Assembly (NCBI GenBank): GCA_030704615.1
Contig: CM060732.1
Coordinates: forward strand, 27,757,053 to 27,821,052
From: Takakia lepidozioides
Taxonomy: Eukaryota > Streptophyta > Takakiopsida > Takakiales > Takakiaceae
Reading direction: 5' to 3'
Length of the DNA: 64,000 bases
Below are positions 52,976 to 64,000 of this stretch, piece after piece (positions within the stretch are counted from its first letter, which is position 1; every line of letters starts with the position of its first letter). Both the position numbers and the translations under genes were made by a program. The notes below the pieces were generated by a model. That model was not told the DNA's origin. It made no database searches and was given only the letters and a program-made list of their open reading frames with translations.

Positions 52976-53809
52976 ATGTTTGGAATGATCATAGCCAAAA
53001 TTACAAAAACATGTTTTGTAACATTTTATATTGTCATTATTTCTCTTAACCCATTAACAGTCTACCTAAAATATATTAATATCACTTGCCCATGTAACAA
53101 TCCAACCACCAGTGCAGTTCAATTCTATGGCTTGCCCACTAGTCGAAAAATGTAAGTAATATCTCTACTTCACATGTCCTATACATATATAGGACATGCC
53201 CACTAAGGACACAAATTCAAACCAACGTAGTACACAAATCTTGAACTAATGTCTAAACATTGAGATCAAAGATATATACATGTATATTTGTGAATATACC
53301 TAGAAATTTGACCCATAAGTTAAAGTTTGGTCATTCAATTGAAAACTCCATGCTGTGAAAGTTACATATTATAGGCTAACTTTGCATCGATTGACATTAT
53401 TAACTATGGGCCTTATGGCAGCCTTCGGGCAACAAGGGTTTTAATTTTTTCCCTTCAATAATTCTAATAAAGTTCCTCCCATGGCCATTGTCCCCTGTTA
53501 CCTTAAAAAACAATACAAAAAAAACTATGTATATAAACAAATTAACATGAAAATGCTTTAGAAGAACTATTTCAGAAGATGTATTTTTTTTAATGAATTG
53601 CCTATATGTTCAAGCTCACATACCCTACAGATGTCTTTAATTTTATTTATTTACATGCACTAGATAGACAAAGATATAAATAACTCCCAAAAAATACAAT
53701 GCTGACAATTCTGCGCCCACGTGTTTGATAATAACAATTCATGGTAGGTGAAACTTAAATAGGTTTGGGGCTCTACAAATATTTCAAACTCAAGATCTGC
53801 ATCACTTGC
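52976..53809. other. AT-rich intergenic / GPAT 3' region
   Basis: No coding sequence recognised. Lies downstream of the GPAT gene and probably contains its 3' UTR. Confidence 0.4.
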
Positions 53810-56101
53810 CTAACAACCTACAATAGAACTGTTGCTTTTTGTTGATACAGATCCGTCGCTCCCTGCAAGAATCATGTATTTATCTTTTCGTGTGAAATTT
53901 GTACACTCAAACCCCAATGATCCTGCCACAACTCTTTGAATGTAGTTGGCAACCTCGATGGAAGGCTTACCCCCCGCACAAGTTAATTCCGTTGGCAGTT
54001 CGTCGAGAAATGTGACCTGAGATAAGAATCCAAATAAATCCGAGAGTACAAATGTAGTATGATGAGATTTTAGAAAACATCATGGATTTTTTTTTAAATA
54101 AAATTTAACAGGGAACATGCCCTGGTTTAATTTATGGATTTAATACATACTGGATTGCTCTACTATGTTGACATCGCATTTCCAATGCAATTTATACAGT
54201 GGAAAATTAGATCACATTCACGATGGATTATTAACCCAACTTTCTATACAATCAAATTATAGATATGCATCACATTTAAGAAATACCTCATAAACAGGCC
54301 TCGGATTCATGAAGAAATAGAAGGGATCCAAGCCCTTCCACCCACGAGCAGTTGTCCCATGATACATACTCATCCGAGTACTCATCGCTACTGGGACAAT
54401 ATGGTCAGAAAGCTCTGCAAAAAGTGCACTAAAGCGCAACAGAAATGGTTCCCGACACGTTGTGCCTTCGGGACAAATCACCAAATCGCCCTCTTCTAAC
54501 AAGGCCCTCATGTTGGCACCATCCTTTTCCTTGTTGCGTGTCAAACGAACAGTTTTGATGGGAGACAAAATTTCTGAAAGACGACTAATGCTGTAAGTCA
54601 CTGTAGCCACTGGTCGCCTTAGAGCCACACTCAAAAAAATGGGATCAAGTAGTGTTCGATGGGAGCAAACAAAGAGAATGCCCTTCCTCCCCGGCTCTTC
54701 AACTGATGGTGGGGTTCCCCTGACGATTACACAAACACCCAAAAACTTGTAGATATAAAGTAGCCATTTTGTGGGTAGAAAGATTCCCACAGCCATGCGG
54801 AGGATCGCCAATGCAAATCCAATTGGCAACCATAAAATTGTGATAAGAGCAATAAAAAGAGTCGGTCTTCGAACTAACCGGCCATCGTGGAAAACTATTG
54901 GCTTCAATAGCCTCTCCTTGGAAACTGCCTCTATTTTTTTGCTTGGTGTAACAACATAACCCTCCTACATGCAAACAAAATGCATGACTGTCGGACTCTA
55001 CAATGTGAGAGTTTGGGGAGAGGAAAATGTCTTATACCATTATATTAAAAATGACATGAATCCCCCCTCCCCCCCCCCAATTTCAAATTATCAACGTCAC
55101 AATTGAGTATAATACCTTTGTTCATCCAATTGATTAAAAAACTACGAATAAAGAATGATGGACAAGTCAAACCACATGAGAGTAAGAGCAACAGAGAACA
55201 ATGCTAGAAGTGTGGCGAGCCCACCTTACAAAGGGACATGAAGGGGTAATCAGTGGCACGATCACCCAGACCCACGTCCGGAAAGCTTTCCCCAAATTCG
55301 CGCCGCAATGCATCCTCTTTGTGTTTTCCCACCAACACTCCAGGATACATCAAAAATCCTGTCGCAATGCCACCTTGTGTGACATGCAATTCAGAGCCAA
55401 TAACATTATCCACCCCCAAGTAGGTCTTTGCAAAAGGCTCGGCCATTATACGTGGGGTAGCAGTTAATATATAGCGTTTTCCAAAGGAGGAGACCACCCT
55501 CCATGTCTCAGGGTGTACATCTTCTGCATAGAATTTTGGTAATACTGCCCGCGCTACAGATTCAATCTCCCTTACTTTAAGACCCGCACATGCAACAAAT
55601 ATTAAAACACGAATGCCTGCCTCTTCCGACACGAAGTGATACAATAACCAACAAAGGGGGGCCGTGAGCAACAAAGAGGTGGCACGGATAATGCTTCCTC
55701 CTTCGAATGCAACCAACATGAAATACGGAAATGAGCTTCGTCCTCTTACTAAAGTGCCATCAAGATCTGAAACCACTATTTGCTTGAACCGTCCTTCATG
55801 TTTGCAATTCTCTATAAAATCAAATGGTTCTCCATTGCAAGAACTTACATTGCACTTTCGACCCATACCTAAATCCGTAAACAACACAAAACAATTCCAA
55901 TATGTCAATTAATCATACCCCATGACTTGAATACAGATGATTTTGAAAACGCACCTCTGAGCAAACAAATGGAAAAAAATATATAAGATGGGGAGGTTAC
56001 CTTGCAGGGAACCTTAAAGATCAACAATGCTATAATATGATATTGACAAAAATATGAAACTTACATGTAGTACCAGCACATGAAGTCTTGCCTCTCTCCA
56101 T
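53810..56101 (-). CDS. GPAT: Glycerol-3-phosphate acyltransferase with HAD phosphatase domain (plant sn-2 GPAT family)
   Basis: Transfers acyl groups to glycerol-3-phosphate; in land plants this family makes monoacylglycerol or lysophosphatidate precursors of cutin and suberin at the ER. Four exons: 56065-56101 ([12 protein letters not shown], donor GTAAGT), 55225-55868, 54287-54964 and 53810-54016, phases 1, 0, 0, total 521 residues, normal for the family. The N-terminal HAD-like domain has motif I SDLDGTLV and motif [19 protein letters not shown]; both aspartates of DxD are present, so phosphatase activity (as in GPAT4/6/8) is plausible. A hydrophobic segment ([20 protein letters not shown]) precedes the acyltransferase domain with block [12 protein letters not shown] (HX4D), block [22 protein letters not shown], block [19 protein letters not shown] and block IV VPVAM. 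It ends [20 protein letters not shown], as expected. All splice sites are GT-AG and the frame is intact, so this is likely a working gene. Confidence 0.95.
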
Positions 56102-56927
56102 TGCCACTTCGTTTTTTGTTCATTATTCTAACCACTTCGACCTATCGTGACGACCTTATTCCGATATTGTACATTGGAGGTTTTTTGGGTGACAAAACTA
56201 CTTTTCCATATCTCCATGGTGATCAACTACTTAAAATCTTGGCTATTTCCAAGTGGCTTGATCAAACAACATAGTGGATCCATGAATAGTACAGAAAAGA
56301 GATCACCATACATTTTCATGGATGTGCTTGATTCTTTGGAGGTCAGGAGGGAGAATTAAAAGATGATGAGAGTCCATAAAGAAAGAAGGAGAGAGCTCTT
56401 CAACTTGAAAAACACTTGCTTGTGTAAGTTGATCACTAATTGTGGGGGGGGGAAGAATCATTTTTGATCTGCTCTCCAAATGACGCGACTCCTCAACTTT
56501 ATGCTAATGTCGTTTGGGACATTCTAATGAATGGTTATCACACACGTAAAGGCCCCTGATCAGAAGGGTGTGTCTTTTGGAATGACACAACCTTTTTGTC
56601 TTTTCAACATGATCTTTTGTTACAAATGTCATTTTAATCTACCAATGAACTTATTTAGTGTACAAACATGTTTTGATTATACGTGTACCTGAAATGCCTC
56701 AAATAACCCATATTTCAAGTCTGTAATGTACAACCGCGACTTCAATGACAAATACAATAATTAGTTAAATAAAATTGCAAGGTTATTAATCACAAACTCT
56801 ACAAAATTATCTTTTTGGATGTATATTAGTTGGACCATTGTCTTAAAATGCAATTAAAATCCAGAACCAAAAATTGTAGTAGATGATAAAGCCTCGTATT
56901 AACATATATAAACCTATTATTAAGGGG
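56102..56927. other. Upstream region of GPAT
   Basis: Presumed promoter and 5' UTR of the minus-strand GPAT gene. No other gene and no clear motif. Confidence 0.4.
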
Positions 56928-57160
56928 TTTTTTTTTTTTTGGTCTTAAAAGGGAAACACCTAGAAGCAACAACTCACAAATCAGGACCTTCAATAGAGAG
57001 AGGAGAAAATAACCTCTCGGTAACCTCGCCGTAAGGCTTTCCGATGCGACATTGCACATGGAAGGGGGAGAAGAGTGTACCACACCCGTCAAGTAGCAGG
57101 ATTTGACCCCAGGGTCATCCGGATGGCACGCACTGCACTTTACCAATTGAGCTACTGACT
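56928..57160 (-). mobile_element. tRNA-derived SINE with poly(A) tail
   Basis: On the minus strand it opens with an RNA polymerase III A box (TAGCTCAATTGG) and a B box (GGGTCAAATCC) at tRNA spacing, followed by a ~150-bp unrelated body and a 13-base poly(A) run (56928-56940). No CCA end or full cloverleaf, so it is not a working tRNA gene. A target duplication was not evident. Such elements are moved by LINE machinery. Confidence 0.7.
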
Positions 57161-60100
57161 GTTGGTACTAAAGTTACCACAGGCATTTGATTTGTACCCC
57201 CTAGCTGTTGGGCGTGTGCTCTGGTTAGCTTCCACGTTCCTGCAGCCAAAACGATTAGGTGTTCAGGATAATATGCAACAGGTGCAGTCAAGGTGTGATC
57301 ATTCAATCGAACGACTCTAATGTGCGTTGTCTCAATGGCTCTGTCTGGTAAGAGGCAAGACGTATTGGTTCTTGTATGACTAGTGATTACAAGCAGCCAC
57401 TGCGCCTTCAGATATCTATGAGTGGTAAGCGGAGCATATGTCAGCGATTTAGAGTTCTTGTTGGCCCACATGTGAAGACAAGAAGTTTTCAACACATAAC
57501 CTTTTGCGAGACTAACAGATGTTGCAGCACTTTCCCTACAGTTCTTCATCCTAACCCTTGGTATCACAGCGTTGATAATGCCCCTGTACTTGTACTTATC
57601 TGTGGTATTGTGGAGGTTGATCGGGGAGTAGTCCGCTTCTCTTGAGAGAACGCTGATTTTGTAAAGATAGGCAGAGAATGCAGCCCGCAACCGCACGAGG
57701 TGGGTGACAGGTTCTACCGGCGCCGTTTGGTATTGTCGTTTCTCGTGGCCCATGTGCTCCTCCTCTGTATTTGATTGATGGATCTCGGATTCTGAGCGGA
57801 CCTAGTGTCGTCCTGTAACTTACGGTTTGCGCCATTTCCGCCTCCCAACAGATGCACTCATGTCTGTGGTTGCTGGTATGAGATAATGCCCTTGGTGACG
57901 TTGAATTGGGTTCGGTAGGCCCCTCCGTTGCCAACGATCTGGGTACGGTGGGGGTAGAGACCATCCCTCCCTTGCCAGTCCTATTTTCTCCCACTTGGCT
58001 GCTATGTTTCTTGCTACCATGGCGTGTATCCTCGCTCCCCAGGAGTTAACAGTAAAAGAAGGGCAACTCTTCTTGCAACTTGTTTACGATTTGCTCTTGA
58101 CTCTCTACATCCTCGATTTTTTCCAACCTTAAGCCTTCCCCATGGCCCGGGCAGGGGTTTGTGTGCCCCCGGCAAGCTGTTTGTTTTGTTGACTGCCTGA
58201 TCAAGCTTCACTATTGAGCTTGATAGTACCACCTGCGCCACGAGCACAATTTTTCCGTCTTCCGTAGAAAGCTCAAGCCTTCGTGTGCTGGCAATGACGG
58301 GAGGCCGTTTCTCGGGCTGCTGTGTCGCGTACCAATACTTCCTCAACTAAGTTCGCTTGTATTTTACCCAATGCTTTTATGCTATTCCAAGGGAAGTGAT
58401 CATCTGCAGCTCATCTTCTTCTGCACCTTTCGCATACGCTCCGTTGTTTAGTAGTGCCATGACTTCGATTATATCCTCTCGCATCAAGTATAAATATATT
58501 GAATATTTCGTACATTGAAAAAGCTACGACATCAGCGAACGAACGTGGGAACCCTCATCCAACCTCGCCAATGCATCTGACAAAGTCCAAGAGTTTCATC
58601 TACGATATCCAGCTAAGCCTCGAGCCACACGTCAATAAAACATCACAACGAAGATGTCCGCCAAGTTAGCTTCAAGTGAAAACTCCACATTCAGTGTACC
58701 TAATACACGCTAAGGAGGGATGAGCACCATCCATCAGTATACATAACTACACTTCCCGGCCTGTGCGTCGTCAACAAGGAGATAACTCTCGAGAAGCTGG
58801 GCAAGGCGAAGCCACACTGCAGTTTCGAGAATTCCAAATGCATAGCACCAGTACAGATAAGTTTTCAGCTCATATATTGCTAACAGACATAACAATAAGC
58901 CTTTGCCTTAAGAACAAGCATCAAGCTGCTCCCCGTCACACAGAAGCTATGCAGTATGCCCAATGCCAAACCCTGCAAGAAAACACGTTAGATAAGGCCA
59001 CAGCTGATTCTTTGTGTGCAATTGTCTTCAAACCCCATACAAGAGAGAGAGTGGTAAAGTCAACCTCTGTGCTATACGAAGGGGATCTGAGCAAACACCG
59101 TGGCATTAAATATAGGTGCTTGTACTTTGTGGACTGCTCTACAGTCATGAACATTAAATCGCTTAGAGATGCCAGGCACTATCAAAGTCCACAATTGACA
59201 TTTGCTGCTATGATCATGAACTCAACATCATTTCACAATGCATACTAATTTCATTATACTCTAACCACATTGTCATTGATAAGCCCAGGTCTGAACAGAG
59301 ATATGCGAAAATATGTGGACAGACTTGGTTGTGGAGCTTTGTTGTGACCAAATACGGGCGCCCTGGTCAAGCTCAAAGCTTGAAGTCTTATCGCACTCCT
59401 CTTTGTTGTCAAGGATACTTGTCAAAACCCAAATGCAGTTTCATATTCATACACCATCAAAGCTCACAATTGCCACTCGCCGCTATGATCAAAAACTCAA
59501 AGCAAAGACACCACAATACTGCCCTGCTCAAAGCCTGAAAGTCTCATTGCACTCTCTGTTGTCAAAGCTACTTGTAATTCGTATGTAGTATTACATCCAC
59601 ATACTATCATTGCTCAGACTGGCATAACTACTTTGGGCCCGGTGGCCAAATACAACCACCAACCGCAATAAAAAACAGCCAGCTAACGCCTTAGAAAGTT
59701 TGAGAAAGTACTCGCTAACTACCAGTGCACGAACCTATAGTGTATATAATGGCATAGTGGCAGCTTACTCTCAACAGCTACATGAGATCAAAAGCGACTG
59801 AGCTCGTAATCTCGGCCTGTCTAAGGCATAGGCCTGTTGGTCAAATGATGCATAGAACGGCTAATTTGAATCCCAGTTGGTTATGGACGCCTCAATTGCA
59901 CAACCTTTTGGGAACCAAACTCAGTACTGCACAAAGCATCACATGCCAATACCAGAAATGGCCAAAAGACAACTTCAAGCAAGAGACACACAGAAAAACC
60001 AAGATTATCTGCTCACCGTGTTACACTAATATTATGTGTTCATGAGAGGCCAGATAATGCAATCCAGATACTGTGCTTGCAGAAACTTCACACGGGTACA

Positions 60101-60799
60101 TCTGCCCACCGGACCAGCTATTATCAGAGATCACAATCCCTGGACTATGCTCTCATGAATCAATTGTACAGCAAGAAAGAACTATACAATAACCTTTTCC
60201 TCCGAAAATGCACATCTGCCCCTCGTCTCACTAATGCTAAGTGGTGTAGGGCAACGTTGTGCAGCCCAGACACAAGCTCAGGATCAGCAGAATATCCAAC
60301 GAGGCCACTCTACTCCAGATAAACATGTCCCTCCCACCGACATCCTACTCGCAACTATGATCAAAAGCTCAATGGGATATCACAGCATGCGGTAATACCA
60401 CTCTACTATGATCACTCTACTAATGCCATGCACAGGCCTGAACAGAGCCTAAATGAAGCACCATATCCTCTACTAGCACTGCAAGATAGTTCATACCCAT
60501 TGCTGCTCATACCAGTTGAAAATCCAGCGCTGGGAGATATCAACACGATATCAAAGGCCACAATTGTCACCTGCTGTTATGATCAAAAACTTAAGACGAT
60601 AGTAACCCCAATCCTGGCTACAATAGGACAGGCGGACTCAGGACCTTTGTATAGGGGCAAACTGGCTCTTCCAGTTTTGATGAAACCTTCCCAGGAACTT
60701 AATATGTTGCCACAACACACGACAACATTACTGTGCTATGATCGCACCGCGAGTGTAAAGCCCAATTGCGAACAAGGATACATGAAGAGATGTAGTGAT
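57161..60799. other. No recognised gene; dispersed 45-bp motif
   Basis: Open frames on both strands (for example minus 57753-57115, 212 codons) show no recognisable domain. A motif close to CACAATTGCCACTCGCTG plus CTATGATCAAAAACTCAAAG occurs near 59200, 59465, 60345, 60560 and again at 61225, linking this stretch to the tandem array that follows. Confidence 0.35.
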
Positions 60800-63330
60800 T
60801 TCTGGGTGTGGAAATATGTGCATCACTGACTCAACCAAAATATTAACATCACAGATCCAATTGGAATGGTGTCCCACAAGGACCCTGTCCGGGTACCTCC
60901 CACCCTCGTCTGTGTCACTCAAAAGTCCTCTGGGGAGCAACCAATGCTACAGCCTCATATCAAGCGCATCTGCTCTTATCATTGACTCCCACAGCCAGGA
61001 CAACAGGTCACTGCAACCACAATCATGCATTATGCAGCTGAACTGGCTCAATCAAAACATTAATATCAAATATCTAAATGGAAGGGTGTTCTATAAGGTC
61101 CATGCCCAGGCACCTCCCACCTTTGCTGGGGACTCATCCATTGCAACTCTCTATACCCAAACATTCCACAAACACTACCCTCCTCTGAAGACATATTTTA
61201 TCCAAACAAAATCAAAGCCCACAAGTGCCACTCACTGTTGTGATCTAAAACTCAAAGTGGCAGTAATCTTGAATAGGCAATTCTTGGATAATTGACTGGA
61301 CAAGTCAACCCACTCTAACCCAGAAATTTCGCTAACATTCTGTGCTGAAGGACAGGTATGTGTCACTCAAAGCTCGCTGTGGAGTAACCAATGCTGTAGC
61401 TACATGTCAAGCGCATTTGCTCTTATCATTGACTTCCAAAGCCTGGACAACAGATCACAATCACAACCATGCACCATGCAGCCGGACTGGCTCAATCAAA
61501 ACACTAATATCAAAGATCTAATTGGAACGGTGTTCCCCAATGACCATGTCCATGCACCTCCCACCTTTGCTGTGGACTCATCCATTAATTTCCTCGATAC
61601 CCAAACATTCCACAAACACTACCCCCCTCTGACGACATGTGTTAAACAACTCTGTATACATCCAACAACTCGTATCAATTCAACAGCACAAATGTCTAGA
61701 GAGTTCACACAGCTACCAGTTGCAGCAAATGATAAACAAACAAGGAAATGCCAGGGACCCGTGTGCCATATCCGTATCATTCAAAGAGGCGTAGGGCCAA
61801 GGATCAAACATAGCCTGGACAATCTCTGGCAACCCTTGGTGCCACTTTCACAGGCATACACTAAGCAGCTGAGCTTGTCAAACAAAAATCCTATATCAAG
61901 GATCCAAATGGAAGGATACGCCGCAAGGACCATGCCCTTACCCTAAAGCTATGGGATAATCACTGTGCTTGAAAATTCGTCAAGCTCCTTGGACATATCA
62001 TAAGAACCCAGCATAGCAAAGTGGCAGTAATCTTGGATAGGCAATTCTTGGGTAATTGCTTGAACAAGTCAATCCACTCTAACACGGAAATGAAGCTAAC
62101 ATCCTGTGTTGAACGACAAGTATGGGTCACTCAAAGTTCTACGTGGAGTAAGCAATGCTACAACTGCTTATCAAACACATCTGCCCTTATCATTGACTTC
62201 CAATGCCAGGACCTGAGATCACAATCACAAACATGCATTATGCAGCTGAAGTGGTGCAACCAAAATATTAACAGCAAAAATCTAATTGGAATGGTGCTAC
62301 GTAAGGACCCTGTCCAGGCACCCCCACTTGTGCTGTGAACTCATCTATCGCCAATCTCTATACCCAAACATTCCACAAACACTACTCTCCTCTGAAGACA
62401 TGTGCTAAACATCCCCGTATAAATCCAACAGCCCGTACCAATTCAAAAGCACAAAGGTCTAAAGAGCTCACACGGTTACCAGCCGCAGCAAAGGATAAAC
62501 AATTAGGGAAATGCAAGGAGCTGTGGGCCATATCATTATTATTCAAAGAGGCGTAGAGCCAAGAATCAAACGTAGCCTGGACAATGTCTGCCAACCTTCA
62601 GGGTCATACTCACAGACAGGCACTAAGCAGAAGAACCTGCTCAAACAAAATAACTACATCAAAGATCCAAATGTAATGGTTTGCCTCGAGGCCCCTGCCC
62701 TATCACCTTCCACTTGTGCTGTGCACTCACCTAGTGCCAATCTCTATGCCCAGAACCCAAACAAACATTACCCTGCAACAATTCCAACAGCCCGTATCAA
62801 TTCAACAACACAAATGTCTAGAGAATTCACACAGCTACCAGTCGCAGCAAAGGATAAACAAATAAGGAAATGCAAGGGGCCCGTGTGACATGTTATTATT
62901 ACTCAAAGAGACGCAGGGCCAGGGATCAAGCATAGCCTGGACAATTTCTACCAACCCTCGGTGCCACTGTCACAGGCATACACTAAGCAGCTGAACTTGT
63001 TCAAACAAAAAACCTATAGCATGGATCCAAAAGAAACAACACACCACAAGGACCTTACCCTTACCCTAAAGTTACGGGTGAATCACCATGCTTGAAAATT
63101 CGTCGAGCCCCCTGGACATCACATAAGCGTCCAGCATAGCAAAGTGGCAGCAATCTGGGATAGGCAACTCTTGGATAATTGCTTGAACAAGTCAATCCAA
63201 TTTAACCTAGAAATGAAGCTAACATCCTGTGTTGAAGGACAAGTATGGAGCATTCAAAGTTCTATGTGGAGTAACCAATGTTACAGATGCATATCAAACG
63301 CACCTGCCCTTAGCATTGAATTCCAAACAA
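60800..63330 (+). repeat. Complex tandem repeat array
   Basis: At least four imperfect units; the marker CTTATCATTGACTTCC or close variants starts near 60975, 61418, 62186 and 63308. Each unit continues with 'caatcaaaacattaatatcaaa', 'acccaaacattccacaaacactac' and 'gataaacaaacaaggaaatgc', with partial sub-units (62521-62900, 62930-63130). Long + frames of similar sequence (ALIIDFQSLDNRSQ..., FHKHYPPL) recur but stop at different points, so coding is doubtful. Confidence 0.7.
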
Positions 63331-64000
63331 TTACACGGCTTTCAAGTGCCCACCTCTCATGGAAAGAACCCCCTCCCCACTCATACGCTCACAGGTGTCT
63401 GAATACAAATCATGGCAGGTCAATGACAGCAGCCCATAGTAGTAACACCAGTGCGGGATGGTTGGTAACAAGAAACCTACCGGCTGCACACGCCAGTCAC
63501 GATTCCACACCAGCACACAATTGCAAAATAACTAACCAATCCTCCACAACAAGTAAACTGACAAAGAAAACAGACAACCAACACAGACCCTCTTGTAAAT
63601 CGCACCCCAGGGTACCAGCTGAGCTCTTCATGGAAGACCCAAAACAGTCGGAGCTCCCAGGCAACGACCCCCAAGGATTTATGCAGGCAAGGGGGCTACC
63701 TGAAAACTCCCTAATGGAAAAGGCACAAAGAAACAAACCCACATACACGATGTCATATCAACATAAAGCATCGGTCCTCACACACCTGGTCATCTGCAAG
63801 GCTCGCTGCACAATTCCACCTGAACCACAGCCACAAATAACCCACTTCATTCCAATTTCCCACCCCTGGCAACCCTGTTATCACCTTCAGAAATACACCA
63901 CAGATATGTTATACAATGCTCACCCTTCCTGCAAGAAACAAAAATCTACATTGCACTTTAACAAAAACGGACAAACCCAGACTCACTTGGGCCCACATCC
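63331..64000. other. No recognised gene
   Basis: No feature I can support to the end of the window. Confidence 0.3.

Noticed and set aside
57095-57160. Functional tRNA gene
   Set aside because: Boxes A and B are present, but no complete acceptor stem or cloverleaf, and a body with poly(A) follows; better as a SINE.
57115-57753. Minus-strand 212-codon frame
   Set aside because: No domain, and its end overlaps the SINE head; kept only as an unassigned stretch.
59200-61270. Box C/D snoRNA copies around the recurring CTATGATCAAAAACTC motif
   Set aside because: No proper C box (RTGATGA) and D box (CTGA) pairing with terminal stems.

Overview
The window looks like nuclear DNA of a streptophyte, most likely a seed-free plant or a charophyte alga. 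Evidence: a plant-type two-domain glycerol-3-phosphate acyltransferase with introns, remains of a PLS-class PPR gene, TTTAGGG-type telomere motifs inside the sequence, and a Ty3/gypsy element carrying a cytosine methyltransferase (such captures are known from charophytes). I cannot name the species. All alignments were done by eye.

Layout. 1-10.4 kb: the minus-strand 5' part of the DNA primase small-subunit gene, with a 9.0-kb retroelement (copy A, + strand) inserted four bases before the end of coding exon 3. 11.2-17.6 kb: a long inverted repeat whose arms carry palindromic CAATTCAATTGAATTG arrays, enclosing an F-box/kelch-like relic, two LINE fragments and a (GA)n tract. 17.9-23.3 kb: a spliced gene whose last exon joins a PD-(D/E)XK-type nuclease region to a protein kinase (Crinkler-like composite), with a small LINE in an intron. 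25.6-37.8 kb: a second, rearranged retroelement of the same family (parts B and C), flanked by 224-bp direct repeats. 39.8-43.3 kb: a broken SWIM-finger transposase-like gene. 46.7-47.7 kb: PPR relic. 50.2-52.0 kb: LINE fragment with RNase H. 53.8-56.1 kb: intact four-exon GPAT gene. 56.9-57.2 kb: tRNA-derived SINE. 60.8-63.3 kb: complex tandem repeat. Much of the rest has no recognisable gene.

The main discovery candidate is the retroelement family. Its coding order is Gag (two zinc knuckles), aspartic protease, C5-cytosine DNA methyltransferase, reverse transcriptase/RNase H, DDE integrase, PHD finger. Two in-frame UAG codons are at the same places in both copies. The second is UAG CAA CCA, a perfect tobamovirus-type readthrough context, and it separates the methyltransferase from the reverse transcriptase. 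The terminal repeats are split (A1 - internal - B1 A2 B2), an order known from tyrosine-recombinase elements, yet this element has a DDE integrase and short target-site duplications. Ends and repeats are nearly identical within each insertion, so both are young, although the reading frames carry frameshifts. The 5' leader of part C also carries same-sense fragments of two host genes, ribosomal protein L8 (uL2) and a LUC7-like splicing factor.

How parts may work together (inference): the methyltransferase and PHD finger could write and read chromatin marks at element copies or target sites, with the two UAG codons setting a graded output of Gag, Gag-PR-methyltransferase and the full polyprotein.
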